The position numbers and the translations under genes are program-made. Shown piece after piece: positions 23,702 through 35,357 of a stretch of 64,000 bases of DNA (position 1 is its first letter; every line of letters begins with the position of its first letter). The stretch is taken from NCBI RefSeq assembly GCF_910596095.1, contig NC_056550.1, forward strand, positions 13,689,501 to 13,753,500. Reading direction: 5' to 3'. The notes beneath the pieces were generated by a model. It saw only the letters and a list, made by a program, of their open reading frames with translations, did no database searches and had not been told where the DNA came from. The DNA is from Thunnus maccoyii (lineage: Eukaryota > Chordata > Actinopteri > Scombriformes > Scombridae).

Positions 23702-25917
23702 ATGGATGTGGATCAAAATGAAACCAGTGGCGAGACCAAATCGGCCATGCATACTTGGCGTTATCGCCACCATTTCACGTACAAGGCAGATCAAGGAAAA
23801 AATATCATCGTCCAGTGTAATCTGTGTCTGCCGAGGGTTAATCTGCTCTCCACGTCGAAGACCTCAACATCAAACCTAAAGAAGCATTTAGACGTAAGTT
23901 ACAAAACAGTAATGTGCATGTAACATTTCCCCGCAACCGTCAGGTTAATGTTTGAAAGGGTCAATGAATGAATAGCTGCACTCGTGATTAATAACGTTAC
24001 ATTGTAGCCGCATGCTGATTACCAACTCGTGTCGCTCATGGTCTTTGTTTTCAACTTTCCTGGAGAAAAACAACTATTTTATTTTGCACGAGTGTTATTT
24101 TGAAGGGTTTTCACTGCAGCTGAAGTTTGTAAAGTGATGAAAAGTCCACACATATAAATGGCACGCCTCCAACAACTAACATGAAACCTTGTTCTGTCTT
24201 TCAGAGAACACATTTGGGCTGTGATGCCAGGCCTGATGCCAAGAGGGGACGGAGGAAGGAGGAACACAATGGCGAGGAGAGCAGGCACTGCCAGCTCAAA
24301 AAGCTTAAAGCGGAAATCATCTCCAAATGCATGACCCAAAGCAAGATAGATGACCATATCTTTAACTTCATTGTGGAAGATTGCCAGTCTTTTTATGTGC
24401 TGGAGCAACCTGGATTCAGGAAGCTGATTGCCGGCTTAACTGAAGGGCTAAAGTCCATGGACAGGGTGACCTTGTTTACAAAGGTGGACCAGGGTTTCTC
24501 CAGGATGCGGGAAGAGCTGATGGCAAAACTCAGCAACGTCCAGTACGTGTGCACCACGGCTGACATCTGGACAGCCAACAACAGAAGCTTCTTTGGGATG
24601 ACCTGTCACTGGATTGACACAGATTCTTTGGAGAGGAAATCTGCTGCTCTGGGGTTTGCGCGCCTGCAGGGCAGGATCACGTATGACACCATTGCGGGGA
24701 GAATACACGACATCCATGTGGCGTACAATATCGAAAGTAAAGTTCAGACCACCGTCACTGACAACGGCAGCCCCTTTGTCAGCGTGTTCAAGGAGTTTGC
24801 GGTGGACAGCCAAGAGAGTGACGATGACATCGGGTTTTACGAGAACGTGAGCGCCGTCCTCGAGGGTGAGCCGGAACAGGACATGCTCTTGTTTCTGCCC
24901 ACCGTACAGCGCTGTGCATCACACACCCTGGAGCAGATTGTTACTGAAGACTTTTGGCAGGCTGTGTCACAGGGGCCCATGTGCCAGCTGCATTACAGTA
25001 CGATGGCTAAAGTGTATGCCATATGGAGCAAATGCCACCATCTTCAAGTTGGTATGGATGCAGCAGAGGAGATAGGAAAGATGGCACTGGTCGTCCCTGC
25101 TGTCATACGCTGGAATGTGGAGTACTGTGCTGTGCAGAAGATCGTCTCTCTCAGTGAGCGGGAGTTGACGGAGCTGTGTGCCCGCCTGGAGGTCCCACGC
25201 CTGCAGCCAGAGGAGATGGCCTTCCTAAAAGAATACGTGGCTGTATTCCACCCGCTCGCTTTCGCACTTGAACTTTTCCAAGCAGAGCAGAAATGTTACT
25301 TGGGTCTGGTCATCCCAACAGTACTCAGTCTGAAGAACAAGCTAAATGAGCAGAAAGATGCTGCAAACTACTTCGGCGATGTCATCAATGCCATTGTTAT
25401 GGCTATTGATGTACGGTTCCAGGAGCTGTTCGCCAGCACGGAAGCAAAGTTTGCAACGGCAACAACTCCTCAATTCCGCCTGTGGTGGATGGCTGCTTCT
25501 GAAAGAGAGGAGATGTGCTCCCTGCTGGCTACAGAGGCATCACAGGTGGATCCCTGCAACGTAACCGAAGCGAACACCAGTCGGAATTTGTCAACCATCG
25601 AATCCGAGGATGACTTCTTCAGTTACGGGCCCGTGAAGCCGGCCACTCAGATTCAGCAACGGGGAGCGATGGAGGAGATCCGCAAGTACATTGAAGGACC
25701 GGGGAAGAGCCTAGAGTGCCTTCAGGACTTCCCCAGAGTGAAGCAGCTTTTCCTAAAATACAACACCACCCTGCCCTCAACGGCCCCCGTCCAGCGTCTC
25801 TTCAGTCAGAAAGGCAACCTGGTCACCTCACAGAGAAACTTTCTGACTGACGACTACTTCGAACGCATTCAGCTTTTGAGATACAACAGCAACATTTGCT
25901 CTTTGGTCACTGTGTGA
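23702..25917 (+). CDS. hAT-superfamily transposase / ZBED-like gene, intact, two exons
   Basis: This gene encodes a BED-finger DNA-binding transposase or a domesticated ZBED relative. Exon 1 is 23702-23893 (64 codons, phase 0) and exon 2 is 24205-25917, joined by GTAAGT and a TTTCAG acceptor. The product is 634 aa with no stop or frameshift. The BED finger spans the join: C-x2-C in VQCNLC, then H-x4-H made of KKHLD plus RTH. Acidic residues sit where hAT enzymes carry their catalytic triad: D184 (TTADIWTA), D250 (TVTDNGSP) and E554 or E555 (MEEIRKYIE). The C-x2-H motif RCASH lies at about 300-304 and the RW motif (IRWN) at 366-367. The C-terminal dimerisation segment STAPVQRLFSQKG begins near 589. 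A CpG-rich 5' flank (23300-23560) may be its promoter. I found no terminal inverted repeats or target duplications. It could be a young autonomous copy or a host-retained gene. Codon and CpG content differ from the AT-rich surroundings. Confidence 0.85.
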
Positions 25918-25929
25918 ATACATTGCCGG

Positions 25930-26033
<104 letters not shown>

Positions 26034-27410
26034 CCTTTTGATTGATGCAGAATCAAACCATGTTGTGCTAAAACTTAAAATCATCACAGAAAAAAACCCG
26101 GATTAATGTCTCATTTCAGACAATTTAGCCAGATCTGTTTTCTAATAATCCTTTTTTTTCCTGTTTTGATAGGCATAGCATATATCTCCTACTGCAGAAT
26201 GGCCTACTTGTATATGAAAATACCTAATTGACAATCATGGACGGAAAACACTGACAAAAGCATCTTTCTATCTGTGTATTGTGATTTGAAGTAGCCACAG
26301 GGTTCAACTGAATTGATTTTTGTCTTTCAGTTAAGCTAGTTTGTTTTTTCTACAGCTGTCGAATGAGAATGCATCTCCTGTCTGTATGTTTTATATAATA
26401 TATAAAGAGACAAGGAAAGAGCTTTTTGTATGTGTTTTTGCCTTTTTCCACAAAAAAAAAAACCCCAAAACAATTGGAAATCAGAATTAATTAGGTTAGC
26501 GACAAGATGGGATAGGCCACATTATTTGCATGCAGCCCTGACTGCATCAACAGATACTGATGATAGTTTCAAAGAAGCCTGTGTTTGTGTGTGAAGGAAA
26601 CACACAGCATACAAACAGCAAAATTCCAGTGCTGCACAGTCCCAAGTGCATTCCTTGCCATGTGCCCAGATGTCACTTAAGAGCTTTCGTCTTGTCAGAC
26701 AGCTGCCTGGAGACCAACAGGAGGCTGTCAGAGAACGCAAACACACACTCGCACACAGGCTCTATCTAGCTCCCGAGCTGTCGTAAACATGACACTTCTG
26801 AAGATGCAAAAACCAACCCCGAGAGAATATGGAAAGCTGTGGGATTTGCTTTTTCTTATTTTCAACATTATTGCATGTATGACTCTTTCTGTTCTAGTTA
26901 TCTGATTTTCTATGACTTTGCCTGCAGCACTCAGAAAGAATTAGGCAGACTTATAAAAACTCTTGAATCTCCACTGCTCCAAAATCTGTTCTGCTTGAGA
27001 GACAGACTATTGGGACTCCATTCAACAGCACAACAGCTGATAAGGAAAATATGCTGCTGAACAACTGATAGCAGAAAAGGAAGTAAAGGTGAGTAACTAA
27101 AGGATTACTTTAGAAAATAAGAATTGTGACGTTACTATACCATACAGCACAATGCAACTGTGGCAAAACAGCTGTGATTTTAGATGAAAATGGAATAATG
27201 CTGAACAGATTTAGGGAGCTAAAAGAGTTAACTGATTACACATTTGGGAAGAAAACATTTACACATCATTAAAACTAACTGCTGATGATTAAGTCACATT
27301 AGAAGTACTGTAAGAAGTATTTTGAGATTGTGTCTGCAAACATATTTTACAGCTTTTAAATAATGTGGTTGATTTTGTTTAATGATGAACAGTTGATGTC
27401 TGTATCTTAT

Positions 27411-27942
27411 ATATACGGACAAGTGACAAATTAAAGGAAAAACCGGTACAGGTCTGAATGCTTGACCCCTACAGTGAAGGGATCCGGTGGCTCTGTTATG
27501 CTTTGAGGGGCATTTTGCTGGCATGGTTTGGGTCACCTTGTCCCCTTATAGGGAAGGGTCACTGCAAATCAATAAAGTTGTTCTGAGTCATCACCTTCAT
27601 CCTATGATGAAACATTTCTATCCTGATGGGAGTGGTCTCTTCCAGGATGACCAAGCCTCAATTCACAGGGCACGAGGGGTCACTGAATGGTTTGATGAGT
27701 ATGAAAATGATGTGAATCATATGCTATGACCTTCACAGTCACCAGATCTTAATCCAATTGAACACCATGTGAGATTTTAAACTGACGTGTTTGACAGCGC
27801 TCTCCACCACCATCATCATCAAAACACCAAATGAGGGAATATCTTTTTGAAGAACGGTGTTCATCACTGCAGTAAAGTTGAGAGACTAACACACTTCATG
27901 TTGGTTTTTCCTTTAATTTCTCACCTGTTTGTGTATATTTAT
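27411..27942 (+). mobile_element. Internally deleted Tc1/mariner-like transposon with terminal inverted repeats
   Basis: The 5' end (ACAAGTGACAAATTAAAGG, then AAAAACC) and the 3' end read on the opposite strand (ACAGGTGAGAAATTAAAGG, then AAAAACC) are inverted repeats of roughly 35 bases next to TATA/ATAT sequence. Between them lies only the C-terminal part of a Tc1-type DDE transposase. Full Tc1-like elements are about 1.2-1.6 kb, so about two thirds is missing. It is a dead, short copy. Confidence 0.82.
27487..27780 (+). pseudogene. Tc1-like transposase fragment
   Basis: The translated plus strand gives GMVWVTLSPYREGSLQIN, then MKHFYPDGSGLFQDDQASIH, RARGVTEWFDEYENDV and, past a stop at 27727-27729, SPDLNPIEH. 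These are the hallmark blocks of the Tc1 catalytic domain: the second aspartate lies in QDDQASIH, and the third acidic residue lies in the SPDLNPIE block. The N-terminal DNA-binding half is absent, an in-frame stop interrupts the domain, and the reading is lost soon after. The copy is therefore non-functional. Confidence 0.82.
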
Positions 27943-29163
27943 TAATTTATTACTGCTCCATATTACCGTAAACTGTAGTGGCTCACAATTAGAATACACG
28001 ATGCACATAATTCAAACTACACTCTATACTTGATGTTTATGCAGCACCTACATACTGAGTAAGGAAAAGGACAGAAACTACTCATTGAACTGACCTACAC
28101 TGTATAAAGACCTTATTATTACATCTGCACTTATTTCCACAGGTGATATGATTTCAGCTAAATTATAAACATCTCATCACTGGATTTCAGTCCAAATCTG
28201 TAATGCTTTTTAACTAAACCATGGTTATATATAAAGATATATATTTTTAAAAAAAAAACAAAGATTCAGTGATTAGCCCATATTAATCTCCCAGGTTCTA
28301 TTCTCAAACCCTACCGTGCCTTCATGTGCTTAACCATGCTGTCACCCAATACATCATAAACAAGCAAACCAGGTGGAGTAGAGATTTTCTAAAGAGGTGA
28401 GGTCTTGTGTTAAGTAAGTCATGGCAGAATGATCTGTCTGGAGTGTTTTCCCTAAATTCCACTTCATGTATGGTGTGATGGGATGCAGCTCTGCGCTACA
28501 GCAAGTGAATGAGGTGGACGCATGACTATATGTTTGGAAATTATCCTGAATTTATGACAATCCTGCCCCCTGTTGGACACGGAGGTGCACTCCAGTAAAT
28601 GCCACACTCGCTTAAAGAAACTTTTTATAGTAAACAATCAAATAAAACAAACGACATGCCCCGGTTCAAAGATTGATCCAAAGTGGATGTTTTAATGACG
28701 TCAGAAAAACAATGGTACAAAGTATTACTTCTGAAAACACCCGGTAATACCTGTGACCACACATTGACGCACACATTTAGTACAGGATCTTGTTAGGCAC
28801 AAAGTGGGTGGAAGGTGTACAGTGTGTGAGACTAACAGCTTCTGTCAGTACCATTGATTTAATCCGTTACCACACCCTTGTCTTTACAGTCCTCTCATGC
28901 TTCCTCCCTTGCAAAAAGTTCCCTTAGAATCTCTTTGTTGTACAAAAGCAGAATGGCAGAGACAAATACTCTTATGTTACTATAACCGTCAACCACCAAT
29001 TGCTTCTACTGAGTCTTTGTCAGTTCTGTGATATACTACAGTAAGGAGGGAAGCATTAGAAGTCGTTCCAGACATGGTTTGGATATTTTAATATTCTAAT
29101 GCCCTTCTCTCACTTTGCTTGGGTAAGACACCCTTCTGATGTCTGGCTCAGGGACAGCCCCGG

Positions 29164-32100
29164 TCACTGCAGAAGTAGTTTGGCAGGTCCAAAGTGGCCC
29201 AGGTTATCGCAGGATTTGAGCCAGCGTTGGACGTTAGTGGGAGTGGACGAGGCTGGGCCGCTTTGCAGCACGCAGCAATAGCAGGCGATATCAGCCAGGG
29301 AGAACTCAGGCCCAGCCAGCCAGGGGTTGCGGCCCAGAGTGGCGTTGAGAGCACGCAGGACAGCGGCCTTCTCCTTGGAACTGCCCTCTGCCAGCTGGAA
29401 GAAAGCAGTGTCCACCCAGCTGTCCACCAGCGTGGCAAGAGCAGGGTCGGAGGGGTAGGGAGCGAGCAGCTTGAAGAGGAAGCGCGCCACGTTGGCCTCA
29501 CCTTCGATGGGGCACATGTTCTGAACGCTGAACTTCATCTGCAGTTTGGGGACTGAACAGGGCAGAGGAGAAACAGGCCTCATGGTTAACAAGAACACAA
29601 CTTATAAAGCATTTCAAGCATCCAGATCATGTCAATACACTGATTATTTTAGAATGTCAAGTTATAAATAGCATCCCCAAAACTCAATGGTATGTGTAAT
29701 TAATTTCATGTAATTTAAAAGGCTTTACTGTGCAAAAGGGATACAAGATTTGTTCTTGATAATTACATCACTGTCATTTTTCAGAAAAGAAATGATATCC
29801 ACCTCTTGGTCACATCCAGTAAAATAGCAGTGCCACCTCTCAAATGGCTTTATGTTTACAGTTGTTACTGTAATTACGATGACAGAGTGAGAGGCATTTT
29901 AATTAGTTTAATAATCGTAGAACAAGCATGTAGCGAAACACCTACTCAGTTTCTCAATAAATTACTTCCAAATTAAACAGCACAGTACAGTTTTTTTCAT
30001 GGATTGTGTGGCTCTAGCATAAACAACTGAGCAAAAACTGGTTCAAGTATAGTGTAGATACAGAATATTTTGCCTTGTTAATTTGATTTACGAATGGCTT
30101 TGTACATGTAAATGTTTTTGTGTTGCAGTCCCTATAGCATTATTTTTTAAACCACTCTTCCATCTTACTTTGAGTCTTCCTACATTCCATGTCCTGTGTC
30201 CTTATTAAAGTAACAAAATCCTGCCTCTCTCACTGTGCCTTACCATCTTTCCATATGAGGGTGAAGCCCAGCTGGAACAGCTGGCGGGCGTAGCTGTCCG
30301 CATGGCGTGGACCCAGGCAGGACATAAGCTGTGGTGACACACTGCTAACTGAGGAGTGGACGTGGACGGTGGAGAGCACCCGATAGCGCTGACACAGCAG
30401 GCTGTGGAGCACCAGCAAGGTCAGAGGTGGCTGTGCCGGGTTGGCGTTGATGACGATGTCACGGAGAGCACCGAGGTCCTAGTGACATGAACAAGATAAA
30501 AGAGATAAGTGTGTGTAGAATTTAAAACAAATACTGTATGAAGACATTTGTTGACTATAACGAGGCCAAGTCTGCACAAACAGGCTGTAATCAATGATAA
30601 GCAAGGTCTTCAGTAATGCCTGGATCCAGAGAACACTAGTGTTTCCTACCTTGCCCAATAGTGTGTCCAGGTTTGCGGTGCCTTTGAAGGTTGTGGAGCT
30701 GGAGCTTTGGGGGGAGAGGCTGCTGCTGACTGTCAGGTCCAGATCGGCATCTGGCGTGGTCACCGTCTTGGCCAGGCCCTCAACAGCTGCTTTCAGCTCA
30801 TACAGTTTTTGCATGATCTCATCCTGCCGGGCCTCCAGAGCCTTGACTGCTGGGTCCACCTCACCATTCTGTGGAGACAGAGAGAAGATCGCACATTTTG
30901 GCTGAAACCACAAGTGGAAATTTGAGAGCATGATGGTTTTGAGACTGGTTTTGAGATCCCCGGCAGTTTTACAACCTGGGCGAGAGTCCCAAATTGAAAC
31001 TCTCCATGCACATATAACATCAAGTGCATCATCAGTATTGACAACTTATTAAATATATTCCCAGTTTATATGGTGTAGAACTACAGCACATATATAAATA
31101 ATGAAAGCAGGACATTTCAATCTTAAAGATCCCTGCAGGCAACTATTAAGAGATGAAAACACTCTCCTTGGAACAATAATGCGTGTCTGATATGGTTTTT
31201 CCACAAAAAAAAAAAAGGTATAATTACCACATTAAAATACTTAAAATTGCATCTGTCATTTAAAATTCAGTCTCTATGAATGTGCAAATATATTTCATTT
31301 AATTTGTTTAACTGCTGGATACAAGATGTCTCTTACTTCACTGAAAAGTCCATTCTCAGTGTATGTGCACTGGAGGCTTCACGTTGTTTGTACTGAACCA
31401 TGATGGGTTTCCAAAAATCATGCTTGCAGGCCCACTCCTTAAAATCTGATTTTCAACTTTCAGTAGATGAATGTGAAAACAGCCTTCTAGTGTCAAACTC
31501 TGTATATACATCATTCTGCACAGCTCAAACATCCATCTGAAGGAACAAGAAACACAACATATTTTTGAGTGATGGAAGACTAAGTCTACTGAGACTTTAT
31601 AAGACTATACCTTATGCAGATAGCTGAAGTTTGGTACCGTCAGATTAGGTTACATACTAGTAATATGTGCCAACTGTCTGACCGGAAGTGAACCCCACAC
31701 TGCTGAAGCAAGGGTCTCCTATGTACCATCATTATGTGCACTTAAATAAATAATTATAACGACAGTGTCAGCAAATGCAACACAGGGTGGAGACAAGCTA
31801 CTCAACAAGTGCCACCAATTAATTTTGTTTAATAATATGTTAATGTTAATGGAACAGAGGAGACGTGCAGTGATTGTTAACAGTTGCATCACCCAGAAGT
31901 GAGGTTACTCATTGTACTGACAAGCTAAATTAGCTAGCCAGCTAGCTGGGCTAAAGACAGCTCATGCTAACACACCGTAAGAAAAGCGCATGTATCAACA
32001 TGTGAGAAACAAAAAATGAAGTGCGGGCTACTGGAAGCGGGGGTAAAATACAAGCTAACCGGTTAAAAAAAAGATGAGTCGAAATGAAATGAGTTAACAG

Positions 32101-32233
32101 TTACCTGAAACGCGTGCTCGGAGGTGCAGCTGTTCCCTTGCTGCGCGTGGATATTTGGTACCTTGTACATGCAGGTTGGCAAATCAATCTTTATGTCACC
32201 CCCACTGATGGGCTTTACCTGGTACATGGGCAT
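29164..32233 (-). CDS. aimp2: AIMP2 (p38/JTV1), multisynthetase-complex scaffold, complete, four exons
   Basis: Scaffold protein of the cytosolic multi-aminoacyl-tRNA synthetase complex, which holds the lysyl- and aspartyl-tRNA synthetases and has a moonlighting role in growth control. The exons are 32105-32233, 30650-30868, 30244-30478 and 29164-29552 (129, 219, 235 and 389 nt), all GT-AG, giving 323 aa against 320 in human. Exon 1 gives [12 protein letters not shown] and [11 protein letters not shown], almost as in human. Exon 2 carries the coiled-coil/leucine-zipper segment ([20 protein letters not shown]) and TPDADLDLT. Exons 3-4 form the GST-like domain: [73 protein letters not shown]. 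Copies of one interspersed repeat lie in intron 1 and just upstream. A CRE-type promoter element lies about 145 bases before the ATG. No PMS2 exon, the mammalian head-to-head partner, was seen upstream. Confidence 0.95.
31122..31582 (+). repeat. Interspersed repeat, copy 1 (aimp2 intron 1)
   Basis: This aligns by eye over its length with 32431-32953 in the same orientation. Shared words include TGTGTCTGAT (one mismatch), CAAATATATTTCATTT, TATGTGCACTGGAGGCTTCA, GATGAATGTGAAAACAGCC and ATATTTTTGAGTG. The copies are clearly diverged by substitutions and small indels. The family is not named; see copy 2 for its ends. Confidence 0.8.
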
Positions 32234-32339
32234 GGTGGAGGACAGTTAAGTGTACTGTCAGAGACAAACTGTTAAAAACAAAATCCTGGACACAGATGTC
32301 TTCTGGGGCTGTATGTTGACAGGCAGCAGCAGCTATCGG

Positions 32340-32400
32340 CGCTCCCGACCCGGTCACACAGGAAAGAGGCCGCAGTGACGTCACATCCGGGGAAAGTAAC
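32340..32400 (-). promoter_or_regulatory. aimp2: aimp2 core promoter with CRE and ETS-like sites
   Basis: A perfect palindromic CRE, TGACGTCA (32376-32383), lies next to an ETS-like core (CCGGATGTGACGTCAC read on the minus strand). It is about 145 bases upstream of the start codon, in a locally CpG-rich patch without a TATA box. This is typical of housekeeping promoters, and the role is inferred from motif and position. Confidence 0.55.
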
Positions 32401-32430
32401 ATGGATTAAAGCACCTCTTAATTAACTGTT

Positions 32431-32953
32431 TAAAGGACCCCCTTTAGACATGTTTTAAGATGTGTATAAAACACTCTACTTTGACTAATAATGTGTGTCT
32501 GATTTATTTTTTCCACAAAAAAGAGTAAATTATTTTTGTTTAAATCCTTAAAATTACATCTCCTCCATCTCCCTCATTAAAAATTGCAGAATCTATAAAT
32601 ATTCAAATATATTTCATTTCAAATGTTTAACTGCTGAACACAAGATGTCTCCTACTTCACTCAGCGTATGTGCACTGGAGGCTTCAAGTTTCCACATCAT
32701 GCTTGTGTAAGTTGAATATTGGACCAGGATTGGCTCCAAACTATTTGTGATGTCACAAATCATGCTCGTAGGCCCAACCCTTAAATTTGGATTTTCAACG
32801 AGCACAAAGAAACTTTCCACTTTCAGCAGATGAATGTGAAAACAGCCTTCTAGTGTCAAACTCTGCACATACATCATTCTGCACAGTGAAGCTCAAACAC
32901 ACAACTGTAGGAACAAGAAGAAAATCATATTTTTGAGTGGAGTGGGACTTTAA
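32431..32953 (+). mobile_element. Interspersed repeat, copy 2, with imperfect inverted ends
   Basis: This second copy of the 31122-31582 repeat is about 520 bases long. The left end (TTAAAGGACCCCCTTTAG) and the right end read in reverse (TTAAAGTCCCACTCCACTC) share TTAAAG..CC, which suggests a cut-and-paste MITE with short inverted ends. It contains no coding sequence. It starts about 50 bases upstream of the CRE, so it directly abuts the aimp2 promoter. Confidence 0.65.
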
Positions 32954-34750
32954 GTATTCACACAGTGATGCTGAAATCATCCACATTCACAATATTACAT
33001 CCTCTGCGTGTATTCTCCTAAATACACTGGGGGGCGCCAGAGTATTATTTCTCACATCCCATCTTTGCAAGCGCATTAACTTTAACAAAAGTAAGAGGTC
33101 AGAAGTCAACAGAGGAGTTCACACTGGTATGAACTTCACCATAACTAAACAAAGATAGGCAATTTAAACATGATGATGTAAACTAAGATTAAGCTTAATG
33201 TTTTACAATGGCAACAAACTCAAACTGACATTACTGTTTGCATTCACCTCCATGAAAGATTAATTTAATGTTTCTGTTTTCCGATCTTGAAACTTGCTGG
33301 TGTAAAATTTACATTCACTTCTACTTTGCTGTCAGTACAATTCAACATTATGTAATTTAATCCCAGATGACAAAAGGAAACATCCTGCATTGAGGTTTTA
33401 CAACTCTTATCAGGGCAGCAAGACAGGTGACGTCACTAAATGCAACTTGCTGGGAAGTTTCAGTCCAGAAAGAGAAGTGCTGCTGCAGTTTTGTGTCCGA
33501 CATCATTCAGTGAAGATTTACGTTTTGTTAAAATGATTTGGTAAAATCAACATGTTTGCAGTGAGTCAAGCATACTAGATAGTACTCAACAATTTGCTGT
33601 AAAATGAATCCAGCACTTTCCTAATATTTTGACCAAATATAAGAAAAAATGTAGTGAATTTTGAGTGCAGTCAACTTCTGCTTCCCAAATACAGTCATAG
33701 CATGGTGTAACTAAGCCATTTTATGAGCAGGTGTTTCTTACACATGAAGATTACTCTCTGTGATTTGATATCTACATTTTAAAATTTTAAATCAAGTCCA
33801 AAACTTAACATATTAGGGGTTTTTTTTTTACAGAGAATAATGGATCAAAAATTGTGTATTTTTCAATAAAAATCAGGTAGACATGACTGTCCTGCATGGC
33901 AGTCAGTCTGCTTTCTGTTTTCTTGCGTGTAACCTGGCATCAACATATCTGTGATGCATTGTAGCCTAATAGATAAACAAAGCATTTCAGATCTGTCTGC
34001 TTCAGTTCTACAGCAGTCAACCTATTACGCCAAATGAAATCAGTTAGCTCAGTGTAGCTACTGTTTCAATCACAAGTGATCTTTGCACTCAATCAAACCT
34101 GGCAACACAATCCTTTACCAGGAAGCAATTAAATGAGGCCGTGACTTCGCCTGATGCCAGGCTCTCCTTTGACATGTCCCCCTTGCAGTCACCTTCTTCT
34201 CTGTCACCTCTCTGTCAGTGGAGTCAGCTTAGCATGGTTTCACACTCGAGCCACATCCTCTCCTCTTTAGTCACCACAGCAAGAGAGGTTTAATGAAAAT
34301 GTGTAATTGAGTTAGCTGTTCCTACAGCTTGTTAACCCTGAATAATTCACTGTTTGCTGAAATCTGGCAAGAGAGAGGGGAGGAGGAGTAAGGTAGGGGC
34401 TGCTGGGACCAACCTGGCAGCTCTGCTGAGGTAACAGTCAGATCTGATGGCCAGACTAAAGCCTGGGATAGAAATTGAGACTGGAGAGGAGCTGAAACCT
34501 GACAGGTGGCAGTAGTTCTTTAAATCATGCAGGAACAAGGAACATGGAGCGGGGACTGATACAGACCTTGTAAGTGCTATCATACTCAGGTACAGTACAG
34601 TGTTACTGGGTCACTCACGTAGACGGCAAGGAATAGTTTGCTTAGAGTTTCTTATGGTGCCTTAAACACAGCTTTTAAACAGCATATGGTGCACAGGTTC
34701 ACTGTAGTTAACTTTGGAGATTAATATTTAAGATGCATAGTTAAGGTGCA

Positions 34751-35357
34751 TTAAAGAGTAGGTTCACAAATTTTCAAGTCTGTCTTAAAACAAGTCAGGT
34801 GCCCCTATGAACACTGAGAGAGGTTTTCCTCGCTGTAATCATTCCTCCTGTTATTACTGGCTGTTAAAAGATCCCCTTCAAATTCACTTTCAATGTAAGT
34901 GATGGGGGTCAAAATCCACAGTCTGTCCACACAGTCATTTTGTGCAAAAATGCATTTAAAAGTTGATCCGAAGCTCATATCAGGCTTCAGCAGCCTGAAT
35001 TAGTCATATCAAGTCAATATCTGTCTTTTTAGCGTCAAATTCCCTCTTTGTGTTTCAGACAGTGTTTCCCTGGAAGTATAATAACTTGGACTTTGGCACT
35101 AAAAAGACTGTAATGTTAAAAGATATCTACTTGATTTGATTCATTTGGACGGCTGAAGCTTCATATTAGCTTTGCACATAAGGAGGACTGTGGATTTTGG
35201 CTTCTATCACTTACAATGTAATTGCATTATGAAGGGATCTTCTAATGGCCAGTATGAACAGGAGGAATGATTATGACAAGAAGAAAAAACTGTTTCAATG
35301 TGCTTTTGGGCACCTGACTGTTGTTTCAAGACTTGAAAAATTGTGATCCCATCGTTA
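34751..35357. mobile_element. Long inverted-repeat (palindromic) transposable element
   Basis: The left arm (about 34751-35045) and the right arm (about 35060-35357) are reverse complements over most of their length. Paired examples are TTTTCAAGTCT at both ends, CAGTCAGGTGCCC/AAGTCAGGTGCCC, ATCATTCCTCCTGTT, AAAATCCACAGTC and AAGCTTCAGCCG/AGGCTTCAGCAG. There is a central unpaired segment around CAGACAGTGTTTCCCTGG. The whole is about 600 bases, non-coding, with no recognised transposase. This is the layout of a fold-back or large MITE. Confidence 0.8.

Noticed and set aside
24448-24813. Minus-strand open frame of 121 codons inside the hAT gene
   Set aside because: It is the reverse of the transposase exon and has no independent motif.
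29194-29556. Plus-strand open frame of 120 codons
   Set aside because: It is antisense to the final aimp2 exon, which has clear homology on the minus strand.
32400-33600. PMS2 as the divergent partner of aimp2
   Set aside because: No reading frame resembling the conserved MutL N-terminus was found on the plus strand here.
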